From: Microthyrium microscopicum
Taxonomy: Eukaryota > Ascomycota > Dothideomycetes > Microthyriales > Microthyriaceae
Direction: 5' to 3'
DNA length: 64,000 nucleotides
Assembly: GCA_010405405.1 (NCBI GenBank)
Contig: MU004236.1
Coordinates: 1,122,070 to 1,186,069 of the forward strand
A program made the position numbers and the translations under genes. Position 1 is the first letter of the stretch, and each line of letters begins with the position of its first letter. Below are positions 45,001 to 57,154 of this stretch, piece by piece. The notes under the pieces were generated by a model that did not search any database, had not been told where the DNA came from, and worked only from the letters and a program-made list of their open reading frames with translations.

Positions 45001-48000
45001 ATTCTTAATTCTAGAGTAGATATATATATTTATAATAATAGATTCTACTTTAAGATATATAAGAGTATTCTTAGTTTTTTAATCTATAGTAGAGTCTCTT
45101 TATAGATTATAGGATATAGTAATATAGATATTATTATTTTAGGCCCTAAAGGATACTAAATAGTTACTTTTTATAATATTACTTATATACTTAGCTTTTA
45201 TAAGAATCTAGCTTCTTATTATAGGATAAAAGCTATAGGATATTACTAGAATAATAAAATAGGCTAGATTAGGTACGTTAAAATAAGAAAGCTTCTAGCT
45301 AAGATTATCTCCTTTAACGTTTACTTCTTCTTTAAGAATAATTCTTACTATATTTTTCCTATAATATTATTACTTCCTTATACTTCTATAGCTTCTATAT
45401 CTAAATAGTACTAATAGATAAGTTATATTAATAAAGCTATAGTATCTTATATAAAATACGCTACTAAAGGCGTAAAAATTACTTTAAATATTATCTCTTT
45501 TAGAAATACTAAAAATAATAACTACTTCTATAAAATTTATATTAAAATAAAGTAGAAGAAATAGATCTCTTATTAACTAATAGATTTAGGCTTAAAGCTT
45601 TTTAAGAAACTTTATATTAATCTAATTTAGGTTAAGAAAGACTATAATAATAATTACTAAATTATTTATACTTACTATATCGTTATAAAGTTCTATCTAT
45701 TAGAAATACTTCCTTAAAAGATATAAGAGAATTATATTTAATTTTTACGCTATATACTTACTATTATTAAGAATATAGGTTATAAAGTAAGTAATATTAA
45801 ATATAAGGTCCTTTAAATCTATAGAGATTATAAAGCTATAATAAGTAAGAAGTAAGATAATAAGATTTAGCTAAATAGTATTATTAAAGAACTATTTATA
45901 CTCTATACTACTTTATAAAATAGTTTTATAAAAGTATTAAGATAAATCCTAATATCTATTATAAGAGTACTAAAATAATATAGTAGCCTTCTAAATACGT
46001 TATAGCCTAAACTTACTTACTTAGTAGTATATCTACTTAATAGGATTCTAAAGAAGTAGCTAAACTAAAGAATATTCTTTAAGATAGTATTTAAATAAGT
46101 ACTAGATCTCTTATTAGTCTAAATTATTAGCTTAAAAGCCTATATTTATAATCCTAATATTCTAAAGCTTAAGAAGCTTTAATCTTACTTAATTAAAGAC
46201 TAGCTAATAGGTTATACTAGAAGTAATATCTTTAGGATTTAGATTCTTTTAAATAATTATATTATTAAAGTATAAGATATTATAATTAATAAAACTATTA
46301 AATTTAATACTACTATACTTACTATAATTAATAACTAATCTACTAATATACTTCTAGACATACTACTCTCTTATTTTAAAATAGACGTTAGTAGTAGTAT
46401 ATTTAACTTATAAGAAGCTAAATAATAGCTTAATTAAAATTAGAAAGTATAGAATAATTAATAGTAAGAATAAGATAGCTATTAGACTTCTAAAAACGAT
46501 TCTAATTAACCTATATTTAATAACTAGCTAATAACGCCTAATCTTATACTATTACTATTATCTTAGCCTTCTTTATAATATCTAATATCCTCTATAAGTC
46601 TATTACCTACTTAAGATTATACTAAATTAAGAGAGAATACTCTAGAAGATTCTACTTCTATAATTCTATTAGTACTACTATTAACTACCTTAATAGCTTG
46701 CTTAAAATAGTAGTATATTACTAAGTATAAATAAGAAATCTAAGCCTTCTAAAATATCTCTATATACGCTATAAGAAGTAGTTATATTCTATAATCCTTA
46801 AGGACTATTAATCTAGTACTCTATAAATTTTACCTCTTTACTTTATTATATTATACGTTCTTTATAGCTTTAGTTTAATACTACTATAAAAAAGATATAC
46901 TAGAATTATTAAAAATATAGTCTAAAATAATAAAATGTCCTAATTAAGACTAGTATCTTTTAGCTACTAGAATTAAAATTAAAATACTTTAAAAATAAAG
47001 TATATTTAAAGAGGTCTATACCTTTTAAACTAATAAGCTTATTTTACTCTTAAAGTAAGTATTCTTAGAGAAGTATAATTTAAATAGCTTTTTTTTTAAA
47101 TATAAAGCTAGAATCTATATAAGAGGAGATTTATAGCATTAAAATCTAGAATTAAAGATTTATACTACTACTAAAGCTTATTATATATTATATATAATTC
47201 TTATACTAATAGCTATATTTAATCTAGATCTTTACTAATTTAATGCTATAAATACCTTTCTAAATACTATTCTAGATAAAATAGTTCTAGTTTAATACCC
47301 TAAAGGCTTTAATATCTTTAGAAAGGTTTTACTACTTTATTACGCCCTTTATAGACTACTAAGATTTTTATTACTATAGTATTAGAATATAAAAGCTATT
47401 TTTTATATAATAAAGTTTAAACCTATTTTAGAAGACTTTTACCTCTTTAAATATATTTAGTATCTTATCTTTTTCTTTTATTATATTAATAACTTCCTTC
47501 TTTTCTTACTAAAAGTATATTAAGTAGAAGTAGATAAGATAAAATATAAACTTAGTATATACTACGTTATAAAGAATTTAGGTATCTTAAAAAGCTTTTT
47601 TAATATTTAAATACTTTAAGATTAAGCTAATTAAAAGCTCTAGATCTTATAGGACTAATATATTAATAAAATTAGTGCTAAATTCTAGCTTAATATTATA
47701 AAGAAGACTAAATACGTTATTCTTATCTTAAATCTTATTAAACTTATTCTAAATAAAGAATAAGTATTTAAAGATTAGATTTACGCCTTCTAAATACGTT
47801 ATAGCTTTATAATCTACTCTATAATAGTATATAGGCTAGATATTTATTATATAGCTTTTTATTTAAGCTATTTTAACTAGAATCCTTTTAAGCTTTACTA
47901 CTATAAGATTAAGAGAACTATTCTATATCTTTAAGTAATAAAATACTTTATACTTAAGTATTATAGAATTGCTAAAGTACTTATTACTAGTAAAAAAGTA

Positions 48001-48718
48001 TTTTTTATAGCTTATAATACTATATTTATAAATAATTAGGAGACTTAAAGATTAACCTAAGGCTTTTTATTTAACCTATTTAGAGGACTTATTAGCTAGT
48101 AATCTTTATATTAGAAGATAGTCTTAATATCTATAATAGAAATAGAATTTTTATTTTTCTTAAATGCCTTAAAAGAGCTAATCTTAATTTAACGTCTCTT
48201 TTTATAGCTTAAGTTTAATCCTAATATTAAAATACTAATATTAAATAATAATACCTAAATAGTAGATATTATAATAAAGTAGGCTTAGCTTTTATCTTCT
48301 AAATTAAAATATATTAATATATATTAGTTTTAGCTTTATTAAGAAGTTATAAAAGGCTATATTTTTATTAAATAGGTTCCTATAGGCAAGATATTAGTAG
48401 ATAGTTTAATAAAAGCTCTTTCTCTATAAGAATATAAGAAGTTTAGAAAGATACTAAATTTAGTAAATATAAAGTACTTAATACTAGCTTAGGAAGATTT
48501 TTCTTAAAATATTATAAATATTCTTATTACTATTATAAATTACTAAATCTTCTATATTTTTATATAAGCTAGATTTTCTACGCTAAGGCTACTTAATAAT
48601 ATCTTTTATTTCTTATTTTAACTAGTTTTAATATTTTAGTAGCTTAGTCTTAGAAAACTTAAAAATTAATATTCTTTTATACTTAATACTAAGTATATCT
48701 TAAGATTTATAAGTTAAA

Positions 48719-48731
48719 AACTTAAGGGGTA
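48719..48731 (+). promoter_or_regulatory. Probable polypurine tract of the copia fossil
   Basis: An AAGGGG run lies just inside the 3' LTR, where the plus-strand primer is expected. It is short and blurred by mutation. Confidence 0.5.
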
Positions 48732-49026
48732 TAATAAAAGATTTATTCTAAACCTTAAATCTATGCTAGTCTTAATTTAGGATTAGGAAGTAGAAATACT
48801 AAAATTTAGCCTCTATTAGCTATTATATTTTTTTGCTTTTTCTACCTCTTTCTATATATTATTTTTATTTCTATTATAGCCTAAATTCTAGGCTCTAAGA
48901 AGATACGTTTTATATCTTTAATAGGGTATAAATACCGTAGTTATTATAGTAGTTAGTTAATTAGATTCTTTAATGTTCCCTTCACTGATTCTGCATTCCC
49001 TGAGCTGCACGGACCGTATTCCGTCA
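48732..49026 (+). repeat. 3' LTR, 295 bp
   Basis: Same length as the 5' copy. It ends GTCA, an inverted match to the TGAC start. The inner part is heavily mutated, while the outer ~60-90 bases keep normal composition. Confidence 0.92.
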
Positions 49027-49031
49027 CAATC
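49027..49031. other. Target-site duplication, right copy (CAATC)
   Basis: Matches 41772-41776 exactly and fixes the right end of the element at 49026. Confidence 0.9.
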
Positions 49032-49829
49032 CACCATCCTCTGTCACTCCTCTACCTCTGATGCTTTAGCGCAAAGTTATTACTCCATTCTCTATGCATG
49101 TATGGTCTTTCGCGGATTTCCGTTGCACAACCAGCGTAGGCTTTTCAGGGCCAGTATTGGGGACTATTGCGGACCTGGTTCCGCACTGAATAGGTTCAAG
49201 AATAATTGCGGATCATGATCCGTCATGCTGCTGTATCATCAACTTCGAACCAACGACAACGTTGACCATTGGATTACTGTCATACCTGCCATTGCTTCCA
49301 TACCTGACGGTTGCTAAGACATTCGGCGCATTTTCGGAAACGGACTCGCCATGCGACCGTTCCTCCGTTCCTCCGATTCTCTGTTTCTGAATACTAATCG
49401 GTCAGGAACATAGGCATGCGATAATAAATGCCCTCATGGGATCACTGTCAGATCTAACCTAGTTTGAGGCCGAGTTCAAAACACTAACCATCGCTAAAAA
49501 TCCTTTGATCGCAGTTTTAAAGGCCAATATCAAAGACATGGTCAGCTTAGACTATTCGATTGCCTAGGAGAGCTCTCTTGGCGATTTCGTATTCTAGCAG
49601 GGATTTAGAGAGGGCAATGATGAAAGTCCGGGTCAAGGGACGGGACCTAGGCTGAGGTCACAGTTAGCTATTGTAGTGCGCGAACGTGCTTGGAAAGTAT
49701 GGAGAACTTTGCCCCTGATAGTGTTCGTCATGCATTTATATCCCCTCAGTACTGCAAACGATTTTGGATTCAATTCTTAATCCTCTTTGTTGCTATTCAA
49801 ACTCCTCAATCGAAGCTCCCTAGTCCATC
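49032..49829. promoter_or_regulatory. Right flank of the retroelement and promoter of the aldehyde dehydrogenase
   Basis: About 800 bases of normal composition with no coding frame supported. The insertion therefore sits only about 0.8 kb upstream of the dehydrogenase start and could affect its promoter. Confidence 0.5.
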
Positions 49830-51368
49830 ATGTCTCCTGGAAGAGTTTCCAATATTACTTTCGATGAGTTTTACAACATTATCGATGGCAAGCAGAAAGG
49901 TGCCTCCAAGAATTATAATGGCGTAAATCCTGCTACCAAGGAGAAGCTCTGGGATGTAAGTAATACCGATCGTGAACAACAGTTGTGTGACTGACTTGGC
50001 TTTGCTTTAGGTTCCAGTTGCGACCAAAGATGATGTTAATACCGCCGTAGAAGCTGGCCAGAAGGCTTTCAAGACCTGGTCCAAGACTCCTATCGAGAAG
50101 CGCAAGCAGATGATGAAGGACTGGGTCAAGGTGTATGAGCAACATGAGAAGGAGTTTGCCGACACGTTATGCAAAGAAACCGGCAAGCCTCGTAGCTTTG
50201 CAACAAGTGAAGTCGCCATGGTCAAAGGCATGATCTTACACCATTCCGACCTAGACATTCCCGAGGAGAAATTTGAGGACGACGAAAAGATTGTGACAAC
50301 TCGATATCAGCCGCTGGGAGTCGTGGGTGCCATTTCTCCTTGGAACTTCCCTCTTCTGCTTGCTGTTGGCAAGATTGCCCAAGCACTGCTGGCCGGATGT
50401 GTTGTCATTTCCAAGCCTTCTCCATTCACTCCATACACTGTTCTCAAGCTCGTTGAGACGGCGCAAGAAATCTTTCCTCCAGGTGTCGTTCAAGTCCTTG
50501 GCGGCGGTGATGATCTCGGTCCTGCGCTCGTTGAGCACCCTGGTGTCGCAAAGATTTCCTTCACTGGTTCCATTGCCACCGGCAAGAAGATCATGGAGTC
50601 ATGTGCGAAGACATTGAAGAGAGTGACACTCGAGCTTGGCGGCAATGATCCATGTATCATTTTCCCAGATGTAGATATCGAGAAGACCGTCCCTGAAGTT
50701 GCCGTCGGCTCTTTCTGGAACAGCGGACAGGTATGTTAAGAGAGGCGCTGTGGAATACACACTAACGTAACAAGGTATGCGTCGCCACGAAGCGTGTGTA
50801 CATCCACGAAAGCATCTACCGCGAATTCGTCGACAAGCTAGTCGCATTCACCAAGAACAATCTGAAAGTCGGCACCAGCGATGAGGAAAACGTCATGCTC
50901 GGTCCAATCCAGAACGAGATGCAATTCAACAAAGTCAAGGAGTTCTTCGCGGACAGCAAGAAGAACGGCTACAAGTTTGCTCTAGGTGATGCCGAAGTAG
51001 CTGCATCCAAGGGATTCTTCATCCAGCCTACAATCATCGATAACCCGCCCAACGACTCATTGATTATTCGAGAAGAGCCGTTTGGTCCAATTCTTCCTGT
51101 CCAGCCATGGTCCGATCTTGAGGAGGTCATCGCGCGTGCGAATAATACCGATACCGGTTTGGGAGCCAGTGTGTGGACCAAAGATGTGAAGAAGGGCGAG
51201 GAGGTTGCTCAGCGAATAGAGTCTGGTAACGTCTTTGTCAACTCCTGGGTGAAGCCAGTCCCACAGGCGTTCTTCAGCGGCCATAAAACATCAGGCCTTG
51301 GAGGAGAATGGGGAAATACTGGTGTTCTTGCCTATTGCAATGCGCAGGCTGTCCATGTATACAAATAA
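49830..51368 (+). CDS. Aldehyde dehydrogenase (NAD(P)+-dependent)
   Basis: Three exons (49830-49955, 50011-50730, 50775-51368; introns 55 and 44 nt) encode about 479 residues from MSPGRVSNITFDEFYNIIDG. Family landmarks are present: GVVGAISPWNFPLLLAVGKI with the catalytic Asn in PWNF, the cofactor loop FTGSIATGKKIMESC, the general-base motif LELGGNDPC, the nucleophile in GQVCVATKR (after intron 2), and EEPFGPILPVQPW. No signal peptide or obvious targeting sequence, so it is likely cytosolic. Such enzymes oxidise aldehydes to acids; the sequence is closest in wording to broad-range fungal aldehyde dehydrogenases, and the substrate is open. It sits downstream of the retroelement, upstream of an ABC transporter on the same strand. 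Confidence 0.92.
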
Positions 51369-52452
51369 GTTAGCAGTCATTCAATTGGCATATGCATTGA
51401 TATCTTACTTCAAAAGAAGACGTGACGTTAGCTGCGATGATTCCAATGGCGTCCTCTTTGTTTCGGAACCATCTCCAGCAAGCTCTTGACACGGAGGCGT
51501 TTTACAACGCCAATACCGTATGCAATGCACAGAGTCTGATCTCCATTCCATTGCCGTTGACATTCTCTTCACTCCATACCAATGACTGGTAGTAAGGCTG
51601 AAGCACTCGACATATAGGCGGTGTAAGAACCGATCGGCAGGTGCGGCAGAGCTCAGTCATAAATTATTTTGAGTCACTCCATGATCGACGAGGCACGAAT
51701 ATGGTATACGGGTAAGCGAGTAGCGCCAAGTAACCGTTTGGAGCCTATTATCACACACAACTTTGTCTTTTTTGTCGACATTTGGCTACAAGCTCGATGG
51801 GGCAAGGAAGATCTTGTCCTCTTCTTCAGCATGAACCAGGCTACCTTGACTTGCACACCAATCCATTGTACCATCACTCAACCTTTGAACCCGCCGTAGA
51901 TGAAGAAAAGCACAAATCAAGATATCCAAAGTCAATACCTAAGCTTACCGAGGCTGATATAGACAGGGTTTATTAGCTGGTCAAAGCTCCAAGAAATCTT
52001 ATGTAAAAAGCTCGATCATAACGTGTTGAATTATACATAGTCAACAAACGTCAACTTGTGATCATTGTACTGGATCATCGTAGTGTCGCTACATGATTCC
52101 GTTTTCCTTCTAGTCACATCCGCCTTGTTGAGCTCCGGTGCAGATCAAGCACGTGGCTCTGAACCTCTGAATGGTCCAACTTGAAGGAGAGAGTACTCTC
52201 TACTGTACGAAGAAATACTTCTTAACGCCTGGCGCCTGAACTGCACTTGCAGTTCCTGTCGACTCCTGCCTCATCGTCCTGTCTAGATCGCGCATCGCGC
52301 ACAACTCTCTTGTCAAAAGTCGATCGTTTTTGGATCTTTCCCATCAGCTTCAAGCCGCTCTCGACACCATGAAAGCCTTGAAGTAGAATAACGATTTGAA
52401 ATTCAAGAATCCAGATCTCAGCTACTACGCTAAGGAGTTCGTCAACATCACG
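51369..52452. promoter_or_regulatory. Intergenic and 5' leader of the ABC transporter
   Basis: About 1.1 kb. Nothing coding is supported apart from a five-codon upstream ORF at 52369-52386. Confidence 0.5.
52369..52386 (+). promoter_or_regulatory. Upstream ORF (MKALK) in the ABC transporter leader
   Basis: An ATG with a five-codon frame ends 66 bases before the proposed start at 52453 and is in phase with it. If transcribed, it could lower translation of the transporter. Confidence 0.4.
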
Positions 52453-55400
52453 ATGTCAGACCCAAAGGATGGAGTCATTACTCCTTCGCTGGATCAAAAC
52501 CCAGAAAAGGCTCCAGTCATGGTGAAAGAAGTTAAGAAGACAAGGAAGCAAAAACAACAAGAAGCGAAAGAAGCTAAGGAAAAAACTCTGGCCGAATTGC
52601 CTCCAGGCTCAAAACAAGGTGTTTGGAGTAATTTCATCGTAAGATTGTTGTATGATGGGTGGAACTTTATTGATATGGCGTAGAGAATTTTATCTTTTGG
52701 CGACAAAATTGATTACCTCCTCATGGGCGCCTGTTTTTTCACAGCCATTGGATCTGGAGTAGCCATGCCATTGATGATGGTTGTCTTCGGTCGCTTGGTT
52801 GGAAATTTTACTGGATATTTCACTGCTGGAACCAACGTCACTTACAATCAATTTTTACATCAAGTCACGCAAAATACGTAAGTATCACAATTTGATAAAG
52901 CAGTAATGTTGTTAATTTCGTTAGATTATACATGGTGTACATTGGGATTGCTCGGTTTGGTCTCTCTTACATCTCATTGGTGAGTGCTAGCCTTGTGTCC
53001 AGGAATCTCAGCACAACATCTGATCGAAGGTACAAGCTGTTCTGTGATGATCAATCTAATGACTTTGTAGTTTACAGTTCGCATGAGTGGTCTTCGCATC
53101 TCGGCTAAGATACGACTTGCTTATCTACGTAAACTTCTCGAGATGCCCGTCAGTGTTATCGATGCCACTTCACCAGGAAAGATATCAAGTCGATTGACTA
53201 CGAACGCGAATACTATCCAAATGGGTGTATCTCAGCAACTCGCCATGCTAGTACAGGCCTTGTCGTTCACGATTGGCCTCTATGTGGTATCCTTCATCAA
53301 AGGCCCACTTTTGACGTTAGTAGCAAGCTCTCCTCTGCCATTGGCGTTGTTCATATATGCTATGGTCCTCCCAGTCATATTCAAGAAGAGCAAGGTCAGC
53401 GAAGAGTTTAAAGAAAAGGCATCTGCCCTAGCTTTTGAAATATTCGAGTCGGTTCGCATTGTGAATGCTTTTAGTGCTCAAGACCGCCTCTGGAACGCCC
53501 ATGGTGGCTACATCAATCAAGCGTTGAAACTGGATGTGCAACAAGGCCCCTTACTTGGATTGATGATGTCGCCATTTTACTTTTCCGTGTACGGAACATT
53601 TGCTTTGACTTTCTGGTTTGGCCTACGGCAGTACTCACACGGACATATAGACGGCGTGGGATCAATTACCGTTGTGCTCTTTTCCGTACAGTTTGCTGTT
53701 ACCATGCTGGGCCGGATCTTCACACCAATCATGGGAATCATGAAGGCTGCCACTGCTGCAATGGAGATATTCATCACCCTCGACACTCCAATCGAAGACA
53801 TGTCTGGATTGAAGGACCCTGACGTATCAGCTACCGAAGACATTATTTTCAAGGACGTTACTTTCGCGTATCCTACTCGCCAGGACAAAGTGATACTCGA
53901 TAAACTGTGTTTGACGTTTGAACGTGGCAAAACAACTGCAATTGTTGGTCCCTCTGGTTCAGGAAAGTCAACAATCGTGGGCTTGATTCTGAGATGGTAT
54001 AAACCAACCAGTCCTGCTGTCTCAGAAGCTGCTGCGAAAGCGAAAGAAGCAGAAGCCAAGGCAGCATCGGAGAAGAAAAATCTAGCCGAGGGGAAAATCA
54101 CAGAGCACTCAATCGTAAAAGACAATCCCAAGGAGGATAAAGGTGAAAAGACGAAGAGCGATACAGGGGCTGTCATTAACTCAGGTCCCGGGGACAGTAG
54201 TGGAGATGATACAGGCACCATACTCGTCGGGGATGTTGAACTCCATTCCATCGATGCAAAGTGGTGGCGAAGCAATGTCGGTCTTGTCGCGCAAGAGCCC
54301 TTTCTGTTCAACGATACAATTTACAACAATGTCGCCAATGGTCTCACTGGCACCAAATGGGAGGATTCACCAAAGGAAGAGAAGATGGAAATGGTCAAGA
54401 TTGCCTGTCAGGAAGCATATGCCGATGAATTCATCTCTCGGCTACCTCTAGGTTACGAAACGCAGGTAGGAGAACACGGTATTAAAATCAGTGGAGGGCA
54501 GAGACAGCGGATATCCATTGCTCGAGCAATCATTAAGCAGCCACCTATTCTGATCTTGGATGAGGCCACATCAGCCATTGACGTCCGAGCCGAGCTTATC
54601 GTGCAGAAGGCACTTGATCGTGTCTCAGAAAATCGCACCACTATATCGATTGCTCATCGTCTAAGTACAATCAAGCGCGCGGATAAGATTGTGGTCTGTC
54701 GAGCAGGTACTGTGATAGAACAAGGGACGCACTCGCAGCTTGTCGAAGACCAGGACGGTGTGTACAGTGGTCTTGTTCGTGCTCAAAAGCTTGAGATGGG
54801 TGATGATGAATTTGAGAAGGGCGACCAAGCAGACGACCAGGAGCAGCTTTTGAAAGTGCAATCTGAGCCTGCAAAGGAGAAAGAAGAAACGCCAATTTCC
54901 ATTGAGGAAACGGGATGGAAAGAGCGCGGCGTCATTCGGAGCTTTGGACTTCTCATACTCGAACAACGGCATCGATGGTTTCTATATACCGTCATGCTGA
55001 TAGCTTGCGCTCTCAATGGTGCAGCATATCCTATACAAGCATGGCTTTTTGGACATCTGGTTCAGGTACGTTCACGACTCAGGCAGCTGTATCTCATTTC
55101 TAACTGGGATTTGCTGTAGGTTTTCACCCTAACGGGCAGCGAGTTAGTTACAAGAGGCAACTTTTGGTCTCTGATGTTCTTCGTCCTTGCGTTAGTAGTG
55201 TTATTTGCCTACTTCTTTATGGGATGGGCTGCCCATCTCATATCTGTTGTGAGTTAGACCAGGTTATTCGACTTCAGAAGTACTGACTAGTGTAGAATGT
55301 TTCATCACACTATCGGCAAGAGTATCTACGAAACATCTTGCGGAAACGTATCGCCTGGTTCGACAAAGATAGCTCTTCAGCTGGATCTCTCACGTCTCTT

Positions 55401-56881
55401 CTTTCTACAGATTCTATGCGTCTCCAAGAGCTACTAGGGACCAACCTAGGAATGACTTTAATATCTATCTTCAATCTGGTTGGTAGTATCATCATTAGCT
55501 TTTACTTTGGTTGGAAGTTGGCACTTGTTGGCGTGCTTACAATCATGCCTGTCGTTCTGTTGGCAGGATACTACAGACTCAAACTCGAAACACAATTTGT
55601 CAAGCTAAGCTCTGCGGTGTTCGAAGAGAGCTCTCAGTTCGGAACAGAAGCTGTTGCTGCTTTCCGCACTGTCACAAGTCTACAATTGGAAGACAAGATA
55701 ATCCGTCGATTCGATGAACTGCTGGCCACTCATGTCAGAACCGCTTATAAGAAGGCACGATGGTCAACAATTGTCTTTGCCTTCTCCGACTCCGCAGAAA
55801 TGTTCTGTCAAGCGCTCTGCTTCTATTATGGAGGCACACTTCTCGGTAAGAAAGAGTACGAAATTGTTACCTTCTTCGTCATCTATATGGCTGCCATACA
55901 AGGAGCACAAGCAGCAGGAATGTGGTTCAGCTTTGCCCCCAAGTAGGTTCAAATGTCCCACATAACCTTGCTACCATTCTAACACCCTTCCAGCATCGTT
56001 GAAGCAACCGCTGCCGCCAACCGCATTCTCTCCGTCCGCCCTACCCAGGAGGAGCAAGATGACAACCCACCCACCATGCCCGAAAGCCATGAACCCATCG
56101 GCCTCACCCTGGATTCGGTCAACTTTTCCTACGCTGGCCGTGACATCCCCGTCATAAATAATCTCTCTCTCAAGATCGCACCCGGTCAGTTCGCTGCACT
56201 CGTTGGCGCTACGGGCTGTGGCAAGTCGACTATCATCTCACTTATCGAGCGTTTCTACGATCCCACCGGTGGCAAGATCTTACTTGGCGACACAGACATC
56301 ACCACCGTCGATGTGGCAAGCTATCGGCGCAATCTGTCGTTGGTAGCGCAAGAAGCTACCCTATACGAAGGCACAATCCGTGAAAATGTTGCTCTTAGCG
56401 TCGATGCTGCTACCGATGCTGAAATCGAGGAGGCGTGTCGATCTGCACAAATCCACGAGTTCATCAGCTCCCTCAGTGATGGATACGCTACCGTCATCGG
56501 ACCGCGTGGCATCGCGCTCTCAGGCGGTCAGCGGCAGCGTGTTGCGTTGGCTCGCGCTCTGTTGAGAAAACCACAACTGTTGTTGCTGGACGAGGCGACG
56601 TCCAACCTGGACTCGGAGAGCGAGAAGCTGGTTCAAGAGGCGATTGAGAAGGCAGCTGGGGAGGGTGGGCGGACGGTGATTGCAGTCGCTCACCGACTGG
56701 CTACTATACAGAACGCAGATGTAATCTTCGTGCTGGGTTCGGGGAGATTGTTGGAGAGTGGAACTCATTTACAGTTGTTGGCGCAAAGAGGCGTGTATTT
56801 CCAGATGGTGAGTGAGCTAATCAGACTGATGGTGGTGATGCTAATGCAATGTAGTGCCAGGCGCAAGCGCTCGATCGATAG
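52453..56881 (+). CDS. ABC transporter, full-size B subfamily (MDR/P-glycoprotein-like), with insertion in NBD1
   Basis: Eight exons (52453-52638, 52684-52877, 52925-52979, 53071-55065, 55120-55248, 55296-55942, 55994-56807, 56855-56881) join in phase to 1348 residues, ending MCQAQALDR. Layout is TMD1-NBD1-TMD2-NBD2. NBD1 has Walker A GPSGSGKST, signature ISGGQRQRISIARA and Walker B ILILDEATSA. NBD2 has GATGCGKST, LSGGQRQRVALARA and LLLLDEATSN. Intron 1 is 45 nt and contains an in-phase TAG, so unspliced reading would look like a broken gene. Between Walker A and the Q-loop of NBD1 lies a ~70-residue Lys/Glu/Ala-rich insertion (54005-54220). The N-terminal ~60 residues are highly charged. The family exports hydrophobic drugs or metabolites across the plasma membrane. 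Substrate unknown; an ortholog of fungal MDR1-type pumps. Confidence 0.9.
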
Positions 56882-57154
56882 CTATCGGGCTGATTCTTCA
56901 TTGTTATATACCAAATTTCCGCGTTTGAAAGCTGGGCCATATTCGCTCATGATCGGTTGGCATAGATACTCCACTTCATTTCGACTTCGTCCATAGTTAC
57001 CTTACTCCTTGTATTCTTGTACAACATTGTGAATATAATCATATTTAATTCAAGTCTACGAATATTCAAAAAGCTGCAGTCCATCTTCTCGTTCCATATA
57101 CGCTAAACCAGAAATGCCATGATAAGTCCAATAGTAATACAAACCCAGCCATCC

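Larger units (their letters stand above)
41777..49026 (+). mobile_element. Ty1/copia LTR retrotransposon fossil, RIP-degraded, structurally full length
   Basis: The 7,250 bp element is bounded by two 295 bp LTRs and a 5 bp target duplication. Its interior is extremely AT-rich, with CpA/TpG and CpG almost gone, as left by RIP. It is broken throughout, with dozens to hundreds of interruptions, and cannot be active. Faint remnants give the copia order on the plus strand: gag-like region about 43.9-44.85 kb (possible zinc knuckle near 44.74 kb), aspartic protease near 44.99-45.06 kb, integrase about 45.55-46.25 kb, reverse transcriptase about 47.0-47.6 kb, and RNase H about 47.98-48.43 kb. Integrase preceding reverse transcriptase separates copia from gypsy. 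RIP acts in single sexual cycles, so LTR divergence cannot date it. It lies between areB and the aldehyde dehydrogenase gene, interrupting neither. Confidence 0.93.

Noticed and set aside
42072-48731. AT-rich block as a centromere or mitochondrial insertion
   Set aside because: Flanking identical-length LTRs, a 5 bp target duplication and copia-order domain traces explain it fully as a RIP-degraded retrotransposon.
52384-52683. Reading the transporter 5' end as a pseudogene with two in-frame TAG codons
   Set aside because: The second TAG is the acceptor end of a good 45 nt intron, and the first ends a short upstream ORF; the rest of the gene is intact over 1348 codons.
53577-54311. 244-codon minus frame inside the ABC transporter
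   Set aside because: Antisense to TMD1/NBD1 coding sequence; composition follows the sense codons.
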